DNA from: Galaxea fascicularis
Taxonomy: Eukaryota > Cnidaria > Anthozoa > Scleractinia > Euphylliidae
Length of the DNA stretch: 64,000 nucleotides
Assembly (NCBI GenBank): GCA_948470475.1
Contig: OX419335.1
Span: 26,773,161 to 26,837,160 of the forward strand
Reading direction: 5' to 3'
Part shown: in pieces, positions 36,001 through 48,400 of the stretch
Numbering within the stretch: the first letter of the stretch is position 1
Layout of the letters: each line of letters begins with the position of its first letter
Position numbers and translations under genes: made by a program
Notes under the pieces: generated by a model
Seen by the model: only the letters and a program-made list of their open reading frames with translations
Databases searched by the model: none
Told to the model about the DNA's origin: nothing

Positions 36001-39000
36001 TATGTAAGGACAATCCCAGTATGGAATGCGTCACCACCCGACGTTACCAATTCAGGCGGCATCCCATTCTGAATTCATTCTCGGTGTGTCCACTACCCTT
36101 AGTCACTTTATTGATATTAATCATGTTATAAGCAAAAATATACGTAAACGCATTCTCTGGTAAAATGGTTTGTAAAAAGTATGAGCTCTCGACAGTCTTC
36201 GATGAACAATAAAATGTTAAGGGATAAACCGTAAAAATTTGAATATAAAGAGAAATGTACACAAATAACAAATAATTGAAATGCATGTGAGAAAAAAGGG
36301 AGAGAAGAATGTTACACGTGGTAAAGCTAGTGTTTGTTTAAAAGAGTGTTACGATGTCTTGGGAGCAGGCAAGAGTTGTTGTTAGCCTCAGCGATTTTGG
36401 CTGTGTGCCATGACTCAAGCGTCTTCCTGGTACGATTGTAACTAGCGTTCCCAGCCGCTGGTTAAGGGAACGTGGGCTCTGGGAACGAGATTGGGCAAGT
36501 TTCTGTCATATTTTGAGGTATGCACATGCACTTGGTCGGCATTTTTCCATAAAGTTGAATTTCTGCCAATCATTGACAAAGGAAACAATCGTACCAGGAA
36601 GACACTTGAGTTGTCAAAAAGCTGCTAAGAAAATGTCAAAACCTATTGCGTTGCACGGTTTGAGAACTTCAGCCAGACACTTTAAACAGTTGTAAACAAC
36701 AAAACTGTTCATACCCGTAAACGGAGCCTTTTGCCGTCTAACTTGATTACTTTCGAGATTTTTTTGTTTTTTGTTTTAACCAGTAAAAACCAGCGTTTAG
36801 ATGTTAAGAACAGCGAAATGGGTTGGCTAGCTTAGCTAATTTTATAGTGTACGGATCTGCACGAGAGAAAATCAGGATTGTGTGGTTAAGCAATCTTATA
36901 ATAGGGCTGTCTTCGTTGCTGTGTACTGAAGGTGGAAGTAGCAGTAAAACTATCAACTGAAGGCAGTTTAATGTTTGTATCTGTTTAGCCAAGCAACGAT
37001 TTTGTGTGAAATGGCGTAAAAACGATTCTGCAGCTCGGCGTCCCGAGTGATTGTTTTGACAGACCTAAACTGTCAGCAGTTTCGCACTCCTTTTCGTCTT
37101 TATACTGGCCCAAAACTGCTTCACAATTTGTCTAACTTAATACTGTGAGATATGTTTGTTACTTGTCTGATTTCTCCACCTTCTCCAAGAAACCTCAAAG
37201 AAACGTTGAAATTGTTCTTTGTTTTCTTCACAGTGCTTAAATCTTTGTTGTTTTCGACTGGCGGTAAATTCCTTTACGCTTTCATCAGAAAGTAGTTTGG
37301 ACTGAAGAACATCTGCTTGCCTTTGCCAATTGCAAACCTTTTCTATCCAGTAGTTCATCTGGATGCTAAGAACCTTTTTCGGACACCGGTGACGTATAAC
37401 AAACGAAATTATTGCGTTAGGGGTTATGAGGTACTGTTGCATGTTTTTGTTCTTTTGCTGTACGTCATCTGTATCCGGTACACGAAGTAAGAGCCTGTTT
37501 TTCCCTCTGTCGCTCGTTTCTTGGGCACAAAATTGGTTGAAGAGAAGCCATACAAACTCCTGACTGCTTTTATCCAAACCGGCTCACGCCACTTTTTCTT
37601 CAAGCGTTGCGTTAGCGGGGCTGGTGTATAAACTCAGATTACAAATGATCTCACTTTAAAATGTATAGGAGGTACCCAAGATGCCCAGCAAAAGAAAGTA
37701 ACCAAGAGAGATCCTTTACAACATGAAACTGGCAACAATTGTGTGTCAGAAGTACCCTTGAAAGGAGGTGACTCTTCTGACACCTCTGGTACTCCAATGG
37801 ACACAGACGCAGTATGGGTTAAAGGAAATGATGGCAAGACAGGCAGTCAATCAAGGAAGGACTTCGTGAGGACTGACTCTAATCAGTCTAATCAGTCTTC
37901 AGGCAAGGGTGGCAGTGATGCGAGTGAAGGTGATGGTGAAAACGAATCAGAGTCAGAGGTAATCATGATTGGAGCTGATAAAAGTAACTTGTAAATCATA
38001 CCTGTACGTGTCGCAGTTGTGTTAAATACGGTGTAAGAAGTGAATAGAATGTTGCTACCGATAGCTCCATCTCCTCTATATAAACCACCCACAACTCATA
38101 ATTCCTCGATTCGCTCTGACGAAGGGCTAACGCTCGAAACGTCAGCTTTTAGAATCCCTGTATGGTGGTCAATTTACATTATCAACTCCGTTGATAAAAC
38201 CAAACTCTTGTTTACAACTCCCCCACCGACGCACCAACACAGCTTCTTTAGAAACTACGCCCTCTACCTACATATACCGGTAGTCATGCACAAATTGATG
38301 AGAGAGATGTTAAGATATATTAATGCTGGTTGGATGGTCGAATACTGGGTTATGATCAAGTACAATAGCTTGGTACTTGTAGTGACCACTTCCGGTTGTT
38401 GTTTTGTTACCTGTCAATCATGTAATATCCCACGGTTTGGGAACGAGGAGAGTGAGTCGAGAGAGAAGGCATGGCGCCGTTGTAACTTGAAGTTCGACAA
38501 ATAAACCGTTTATGAAACACCATTCTAGCGTGTAGTCAATACACTACAGGACTTGGGTATATTATATGGCATTATACGAGAACTAAAAATATCATTCTGA
38601 GAGAACCCTTAGGTAAATGATCGTGTGCATGCGTACCTTTTCTCCAAAGATGAACAAGACGGTAATATATTTCTTTGAATTTTATTTTGATTGACAAAAT
38701 ATATTTTGTTACGGTTTTCTAACTTTGTATTTTTCGTTATCACAGAAAGATGAATCAAACCCCAAGAAAGATAAGCCGACGAGAAAAAGACCATCTGGAG
38801 GCAAACGTCAGAGAGATAGGGAAAAGAAAAATAATAGAAAAAAGAGAAATGAAGAACAAAAACGAAATGCAGCACAGTGAGTATTCTTTTTAGATGATAC
38901 GATTCAAGTTCACCTGACTTTCTATTAATTATTCTAACGTTGATGTAACTGAATACCTCTGACTATATATCATTAGGAAAACTATTGTTTAAGTCGTTTA

Positions 39001-42000
39001 ATAGTTAATGGTTTTATTATCTTCTCGTGTCTTCAAGCGAACATAGTTAAGAGTTTGCTTTTTTAGCTGAGTAGATCCTTTTAATAATTAGATAATTAGA
39101 TAGCTGATGATTAAATCTATGTAATTTTATTTATGTAAGTAAATACGCAATTCAGTTTTCAGACTGCTATGTATTCATGAATAAATGAACTTCTTCTTCT
39201 TCTTAAGTCATCGTTGCATTTAAATTCACTTTTTCTGGTTTGGGCTCTCAGATCTTAAGTGTCGCTCTTAACTTTGACCCGTGTCTTCCCTTATGAGTTT
39301 GCTTGTTTTCAGTGAAAAATTCAATAATTTGCCTTTTTAGCATCAAAACATTGTCTTGAGGTCAATCATTCAGTACACTGCTTGGGTGTAATTATAGTGT
39401 GGCACCGCAAAGCGTAGTTGAATTCAGTTATTCCACAACATGTAGCAACAAGTAAGCAATGCTTTATTCATCCTTTTTCTGAAATTTCAGAGGAGAGTGG
39501 ACAAAAACGCTTTCTCACTAGGAGAGGAAGCTTAGGTAGCCATGTATAACGCTTTTTATTATGAAAACCGCCTTGTACGTTATATGTAGAGTTTAGCTGA
39601 GCTGCAATAATCGTGATTAAAGAACTGTGGTATATCTTGAATTATTATTCAACAAAACGTGACAATGTCCTAATACGGTCATGACGCTCTCAATATTTGT
39701 CGTGTCCCTTCAACAGATATCCTGCTATAAGCGTTGTTTCATGTGTCGTGGAGAAAAATATAGGCATTTCCGGTTTGCAATAAACCCAGTAAATTACGCT
39801 TTGCTATCAATAAGTTGAATAATAAAACAATTATCCTGTTTGATGTTGCGCAATATCTGCTTTTATCAAGCCATATTCAGGCGATATTCCCCGCGATTTT
39901 GCACGATAATTGTTAAATAGCGAAATATTTTTCTGCAGAGAAAAATTGCAAGGGAGTACCGTTAACAGCCAAGGCTCACAAAAGGGAAAGAGTGCGAATT
40001 CCAAAAACAGCAATCTTACTACTGATCACGACCAAGCTAATGATGGCGGGAACGACCAACAAAGTCGAGGGCAAAAGAAGAACGGAGAAAATCAAAACAA
40101 GAAGAAGAACACAGAGGAGGAAAAGATAAATTCGGAGTATTTTGGAAACTTCGAAGGGAACAAGATGACTGTCGTTTTCCATGCTATACTTGCGCCTCAT
40201 TTTAAATTTGAGCAAAATGATGGTGACAGAATCGTCATGAGGTTTGGCGGGCCTGCCTTCGGAAACTTCAGTGAAAATGTTGTTGAGGCGTACCCCCATC
40301 GGTAAGCTTTGAAAAGTATCTTTAAGTTGACAGAAACGTGTGTTTAATGAAGGAAGTTGCAATATTCAAGACAGTAGCTAGCACTGATAATTGTACCACG
40401 AACCGTGTGGGCTCTATTAAGGATTAAAAGCCGATAAGAACTCTCGCTTCTTTCATTGATAGGTTTCATCTAATTTCTTGGATTCAACTCTCTGCATTGC
40501 CATACTATTGGCAGTAATCAGTGGAAAGGCTTCAAGCCCCCCTTTGTTATGGAGGGTCGCTAAGTGCTCTTCTAATCTTTCAGGGACGTACAAACCGGAT
40601 TGGGATAGTTATGTGTTGTGCCACAGCGGTACATTTGGGTTTGCCTGCACCTCCCACAGCCCCTTTTGCATCCTTTTCTTTCACCTGCAGCTTTGCTGGT
40701 TCTCATGTCTTGGAGTCTTCATGTATTGTTTGACCTCGTTGTAAGTAGTGCTAGAATCCTTATTGGCCTTCAATCAGCCTTCCAAGTGTTTGGCAAGTGG
40801 ATGTTTCAAAAATTGCAATTTGCTACAAGGACAGTTTCACTGGTTCACATACTAGGTTGTAATTTTAATACAGCAACTTTGCATAACGAGACATGAATTC
40901 CTCTCTATATTTTATGTTCACTACGGCATCATGTTGATCACAAACAAAACATCGCATTGCCCTCTGGCCTCGTGCATACCACTGGTGTACACCACCAAAA
41001 CTTGCACTTTATTCCGCACTTGTGCATAGATTCAACCTCAGATCATGATGAAAATTTGAATAACAAGGGGACCGATAATTTTACTCCGTCCCGAGTGAAA
41101 TGTACAAACGTTTTGCGACTGTTCTTGTTACACTTTCCACGGTTCATAAAGATGTACCGAATGCTCATAAGTTAAGCTTATTTCCTAAACCCTAACCTGA
41201 TCAATGTAAACAAATGGCAAGCGTCTGGATTTTCGGTCTATCAAATTTAAATTTGCAGATTGGAAAAATAAGCTAAAATAGAAATTGAAGGTATCAATGT
41301 GTGTTTTTCTCAAAAAATGTCTTGTTTTATTTCATTTTGTGTTCACTTTTTACTGACAAATTGAGTAAAAGTTAAATCATCGGTGAACCATACTGCTTAA
41401 AGTGCACCAAAACTGTGCCAACACGCACGAAAACCATGCATTTACGCTTGTGTACATGGGTAGTGTGCGCGAGGCCCTCTCTAATACATTGCATTTTCAT
41501 GTACATTTTACATAATTTTGCTTGTCATGTACAACATGGGAAGGTACAAGATTATTTGCAGATAGAATTTACACATTTAATAAACTAATACACTCCATCG
41601 AAAAACTGATAAAAATGATTATCCACTATGAAAGTTCAGTATGCAGAATATATGGAATACTGATCATAATAGTCACAAAAGAAAAAACGTTACGTGCACC
41701 CTCACTTCGAAACGTGGTGCCTTTTCATAATCCAATGGCGGCTCTCTCGTTGTTGTGCTTTATGGCGCCTTCGCAAATACACCGGAGGTGAGGTTTTTGG
41801 ATGATAGAGGAGGAGGACGAAGAAGAAGAACGGACGACATTTTCAGACTTGGGCCTTCCACAGGAAGCCCGAGTAACAAGGGCACCCTTCCTACCTCTCT
41901 TATTATCACAGTTTTATCGTAAACGTTGTCTTGTGCTATGTTGGTTGTAGGAAGGTAGAGGACGATTTTCTGCTGGTTCAAGCGACGATCTCAATACCTT

Positions 42001-42430
42001 GTGACTATCTTGCTCAGAGAGTCAGTTACAAGTATGTCGTAGAGAAAGGAAAGGAAAAGGATTCCAAAGGAAAGCCAAAACACTTGTGGGAACACTTACC
42101 CGGTGGAGGAAGTTTTAAAAACAGATGTCTTCTTGTACCCAAGGACAGACGTAAAACAGCAGGTGCTTTGTTTTTCTATTCTCTAAGTCTAGTGGTCCTA
42201 GTAGATCTAACTGCAACTCCCTCCTGAAGGCCCTGTCAAACGAGGATACATTGTTGCTCATGATGTTTCTTGGGTGCGCAAACTCGCGAGACAAAATGAA
42301 TAAAGGGGGTAGTTTCTAAACAAACTGTGGTGCTGCGTCGGTGGGGAAGTAGTACACAAAAATTTGGTATTATCAACAGAGTTGATAAATGTAAATTGAC
42401 CACCGTACAGGGATTCTAAAAGCTGACGTT

Positions 42431-42462
<32 letters not shown>

Positions 42463-45400
42463 GGAATTATGGGTTGTGTGTAGTTTTTATAGTGGAGTAG
42501 GAGCCACGCTATTGGTTGTAACATGGCAACGTGATAAATAGGAATACACAAAATGAATGTTGTGTTCTTTTGCTGCGCAAACTGGGAAACATTTGTTGCG
42601 GGTACAAAATGTTTCTGAACAAAATCAGAAACATTTTTTGTTTCCCGGACACAAAATTTGTGTCCGCAATAAATGTTACCAACAATGTGTCCTCGTTTGC
42701 CAGGGCCTTTATACGAACTGCTGACAAAACCCTTGCTTGATATGGTATTTGAGGATTTTGAAATCAATATGTGCCACAGCTTGTGCAACGCTTTTACACT
42801 GTTATTTCAGAATATATGCATTTGACAATAAAAACGCCTTTCTCTATATAACCATTACTCGGTAACATTGTAATTTTTTGTTGAATTTTTAGCTGTTTGG
42901 CACCAGTATGATGATGCAATTTTTAGTTCACCCACCCGGTTTCAAAGTCTTCTCAACAAATTACCATTTCTGAAGAGCATGGATCCTTCGGAAGGGAGAA
43001 ACATTGCCACTCGGGCAATGATGCCTCCTTGGGAAGGTTTCATAGTTGGCGCGGAGAGCACAAACATGACTGCCTGGGGGGCCATAACAGTTATCAATGA
43101 TTTAGCTTACTGCATGATGAAGACACAGGCCGAGGAAAATGGCAATCAAACAACGAACGTTCCAACATCTTACGACTTCAGCAAAGTAAGTTACAATGAA
43201 TCTCACAAATTTCGTCTTGTCTCGTCGCTCGTCTCGTTAGGGACTTTAGGGACGTGAACCACTATGGTATACCCTTTAAATTCTATTATCATTAGTCCTA
43301 TTGGAGATCTACCATGTAATGATATTTAGTCACAAAACAATTGCGGTTAAGATAACAACAGTTTAATCGGACACAAGAACGCGTGGTGGAGCATATGATG
43401 GGCGAGACCGACCGTACGCACTGCTGGGAAATTTAAAGGGGGCTTACTTAACTGACTCTCCTTATTTCATGCATTTTGGTACTCAGAAGGGTTCTCGGTG
43501 TCCCTGCTAATCAGTTGCCATAATCATTGAACGAATTATAATTAAAAAAGTTGGTTCAACAGTTAAGTAATTTCGTATTGTATAAATTATATGCTTTCCG
43601 CTCTCCGTAAATTTCCTTTTCGTTTTTCCTTAGATGCAATGGTAATTAAAATAAAACTATGATAAAAATATGAATACTTGTAACTTAAAATATTATTCCT
43701 TCCTTTCTTTTCTTTACTTTTCATTTTAATTTCTTTTTCCGCTCGGCCGCCTAGGTTAGCAATTGCTATTTTGCGGGCCAGTCTATTGTAAGACTATTTT
43801 TTACTGAAAAATAAAGTTGAAGTTGAAATTGAAGTTGAGGAATGTGTCAGTGGTTTACCTCACCCAATTTTTTAAACTAAGGGTATCACCTTAGTGGTAT
43901 CAGTTTGATTCCAAATGAATTTCAGCACAGTTGCCTTTGCGTTCTACTTTTCTTGTCCATCGTTTTTCTCCTCCTTAAATAATTAATCCTTTGTTACCTT
44001 TAGATTCTGAAGGATTTTCTCACAGACAAGATCGAGCAGAATGCCCATCTTGCTGGAGATCTTGCAGACAACAACAGAACGTTTAATCATCTGGTTTCAT
44101 CAGCTGCAATTGTTTACGTCCTTCATGCTCACAGCGGGTATCTTCACTTCGATGGTGACGATTATCGCACTGTATTTCGAAGTTTGCTTCTGCGAGGAGA
44201 TCCAAAGGAAAAAAGTTGTCCTATGCTTGACAAACTTCTTTGTCAATTTGACAGTGGAGTGTGGGGGTGAGGTTAAGATGTTTACCACACGAGCAGATAG
44301 CGTTTAAAAGAGGATAAATCAAAACTTTAGTTTTTAGTGAAATCCAGGCAAAGTCACATAAGAACTCCTTGTAACTATTTCGCACTATTAACGTATCCTA
44401 GAAAAGAAATGTTGCTAACCTAGACCTTAAACAACCTGAATAAGGTTAAGATAAGAGGGTCTGCGTTTAAAATATTTTCTGTTCTTGACAGCTCAATAAT
44501 CATGATTATAAAATCTTCGATCAGACTTGTTATCATGAAAAGATCTTGGACAATGCCCATTAACAATATAATGAAAATACTTGTTGAGGAGCGCTAAATT
44601 CATACACCAACATAATTAAACACTTTATTTTATGTGTACTATAATAGACGTTTTGACAAAATAGTTTGTAAATATTACTGATAGTAAGAGTGAACTTTCT
44701 TCCTTATGTCTTTCACCCACCACGTAGGGGCCTCGGGGAGGCGATACAGGCCATTTGCAGACATGCTGCTAAGAGTTTTTACGCTCATCATGACTGGCTG
44801 TTTGCTGTGCCTTTAGTCCACTTCCTGACCCAGGTTTCAAAACCATTTAACAATGACGTGTTGCTCTTTGAGGAACCGAAACAAAACGATGACACTTGGT
44901 GGGGTGCAAGTGGATTTGAGACAAAATCTGTGAGAGAAAAAACGACATTAACAGACGACAGGTAGTGATGTTGGTAGTGTGTATAGTGAAAAGTGATATA
45001 AACAACCACCTTCTTGATTCCATCTAGTTGGATTTCTTTCATTCCCAAGCGTTTAGAAAACCACGAAAATCGATTAAATAGCACCACAAAAAATGTTTCC
45101 TGGCGTGCCTCTCACATGAAAAGAAATGTAGTTTAAAATGACTATTAAAAGATAGCAGAAATCAAGCTATGCTAATCACTGGAACTGATTGTATGAACCA
45201 CAAAACGTGCAAAATTAGACATAGTTTGATGCTACTCTGGTTTGAAAATTGATGAATGTAACTTTAAACGTTACAATTCACGACCCAACGTTTCGACACT
45301 CCTGTCTAGTGTCTTCATCAGGGGTGATCTAGTGTTGCAAAAAGGATCCTTACATACGCTCACTAATTAACGACCTTTTGTTTTAATGAGGTGTAAGTAA

Positions 45401-48400
45401 GTGTCAGGTAAAGGAGGACGTTTCCCCGGCGTGCTTTGCGCGCCTAGTCAAAGTATATTATCAAATCGTTTTGTCACGTGTCCTGTACATTCTCGCATAT
45501 TCGAGTGGACAGATCTTCGACGCAGTGGAGATCGTCGATGGAAATTGTGCTCCTTTTTCTGCCTCCGGCTTACTTTTTATCCATTGCATCGACTCCAGCG
45601 TGAAATTTGAGTATTCCTTTAGTGGAGTAGCTTCACTAAACCTGATAACCGTGCTCGGAAACATAACTTTCCCATCCGATCTTCGCTCAAGACGGCTAGG
45701 TAAAATGGGGTTGGAAGGCCTACACGACTCCTGTTTGCGTGTTTGCCGCTTCTATCTCGGTTTTATTGACCGATTTAGCTTCTTGCTCGTTTTAAGCGGG
45801 GCAACACGGTGGTTTAGAGAATAACATGATGATGATAGTGATTGAAACAGCCATGTGCTTAAATGTCGCATGTCATGTATTTTGATACCAAAGGTCATTT
45901 CTGGGTTTAAATTCTGCATTTATCGCCTGTTTGTTTTGACTCTTGTTGTTTCTGTTTAGCGACTGTGGTCCTTTATATGCCATCTGAAGCATTTTGTCTA
46001 GCTTAGGTTTGGCTCGTTTCAGTGCGTTCAGTGACAGTACAGCCTCTCTCTTGTTACTTGTTATCAAGGATAGGAATTCAAGCCGAGTAATATGATAATC
46101 TTTATGTTGCAGTGTTTGTACATTACCGGACCCGGTTAGTTGGTTTTGTAGCAAGACGTTGTGTTTCTTTTGCGACTATTCGTCTCTTTATCCTTTCTTT
46201 AGTATTGTAGCTTCTTAGAGAGCTATGCAACACGTGAAATTGAGCGCTAAAATCCTCGTTTGTCCTCGTTTCGCTCCGCTCTGTAACTGCGGTTATAGTA
46301 TTTTCCTCCTTTTGTTTATGCCAGTGGTTAAACAACAGTGTAGTGAAAGTACATGTGCCTTTTGAATAGCGGCATCGCCGATCTGGGAATAATTTCCTTC
46401 ACAAAGTCACAGACTCACAGAAATCTAGATTCAAATCGTGCCGCGAGTAAAAAAATGGCGTCTATTTTAAGCACAAATTCGAATCGCTGTATCTCTCTTT
46501 AACCTGGAGACCTTAGGAGACCTAAGCGCTTAAAGAAAGTTCAGTGACTAAACTTAGCATAAAGACAAGTTTTGTTGCAAGGTCTTGCGGTAAATCAGAT
46601 CAATGGGCCGAAACGGCAGCCGACCGATCATTCTAAATTCACAATAAAAGAACTTATGACTCATGTTCGTGAAATGATTATGGGCATCTTCCCAACCAAA
46701 ATACCTCTTTTCCAGCCAAAATAACGATCAAACGTTAAATTAATCCAAACTTCAAAAGGTATTTTAGCAACGGTTCTTGGAGCCGAGATTCTCACCCGAG
46801 AAAATAGGCCAAAAATGGCGGGAAGGCAGCTTCACGGCCGCCATTTTACTAACAAACACTCAAAACAGACCAAGCTCGCAAGGCACGCCGGGGAAACGTC
46901 CTCCTTTGTTTCAAGTAAAAGGCCGCCATCATCACGGTTTAAAGGAGCGTGGGCGGAGTTGATGTGCCAAGCTTCCAAACAAAGCCGTTGATGGTACCGC
47001 CGGTTAGTGGTGATAATTTTGGAATTATCCCACGCTATTGTATCGTTGGTTAGGCAAGCATGCTCTGGCAGAGCAAACTACGCACGCTCCTTTAAACCGT
47101 GACGATGGCGGCCTTTTACCCGACACATACTTACACCTCATTAAAACAAAAGGTCGTTAATTAGTGAGCGTATATAAGGATCCTTTTTGCAACACTAGAT
47201 CACCCCTGATTAAGACACTAGACAGAAATGTCGAAACGTTAGGTCGTGAATTATAACTTTTTAAGTTACATTCATCAATTTTCAAACCAGCTAGCATCAA
47301 ACCATGTCTGATTGTCTACCTGGTTGCAGTGTGAACTTGAACATACCTTACGTGCAAAATTGTTTAAGTTAAATTAAACAAAATTGTAAGGGGTATGCAA
47401 TGTGTGGTTCCAGAGAGAGGGCCACTGGAAATTCCAAGTGGCGAGAGATCATTCTTGTGTTCCTTTGCTTCGGTTTCGTTCGTTCGTTCGTTTGTTCATA
47501 CATCAGTCAGTCAGTCAGTTGTTTGATTCCTTCAATTATCTTTAAATACTTCTCGTACCTAGTTGAGGTGGGTCACGAGAAGTAGGAAATCTATTAACAA
47601 AGTAAACTTGTATGAAATCGACAGCCGTCGCAGGACCTCACCATCTTGAAAAGATCCAGAACCGTACATATTCTAACGTTTGGCAGCTTTAGGTATTTCT
47701 CAAAATAAAATTCGCTTTTACCGAAGGACTGTGGTTTGTTATCATTACTTTGTAAATCTCATTTTGAAAATAATCCCTAAAACCTTCGAACGTTCGACTG
47801 TCAATTTTCATCTTTTAGAATATGTGCGGTCATCGTTACTTATCTTCGAGAGTTTTTGTGCTCTGTGCGTAGATATTGAGGGATCTTTACTGGAATCCCA
47901 ACTGGACCACTAGCTAACTTAAATAACGAATATCTGATTCGATGAATGGCGAACAGGCTAAAAAAATATTTGCCTGCATGGCGAGTTGCGGCCTTTATGG
48001 GGCCCGGCTAGTCATGGTGCATGTGTAAACATCGTATTCAGCTTGCCCCTGGCGAATTCTTGGAACAAGAACTCCATAGTAAAAATTATCTTCTTCCTCT
48101 CTCGAGCATCGAAGCGCCGTTGAATCCAACGCCATGCTTCGCAACTTGAACCAAAGCATTACCTTGAGTGCCCCCATCAAAGCAAGGTTTCTGATGACAC
48201 GTCTTTGCTTATAAACGTTGAATGTTGTCCTTCGGTAGCATGTTGGATAATCTGATATTCGAATGAGGCCTTAAACTACTGTGTTTAGTTACACACTTCG
48301 ACAAGCTTTCTCTAACCACTCCACTAAGTGCCCATGTACCAGAGCCAATTGCCCCACTCCAGCGCTGAAACACTGAGTACCAAATCACGTGCAACAACTG

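Larger units (their letters stand above)
45212..47314. mobile_element. Long inverted-repeat element with hammerhead-like arms
   Basis: The left arm from about 45212 (TTTGATGCTACTCTGGTTTG) to 45448 matches the right arm in reverse to about 47314. The right arm is split by a MITE at 46917-47118. The centre holds the 45701-46340 module found again at 57.7 kb. No transposase is seen. It lies between exons 44728-44961 and 48685-48877 of the RNF213-like gene. Confidence 0.6.
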
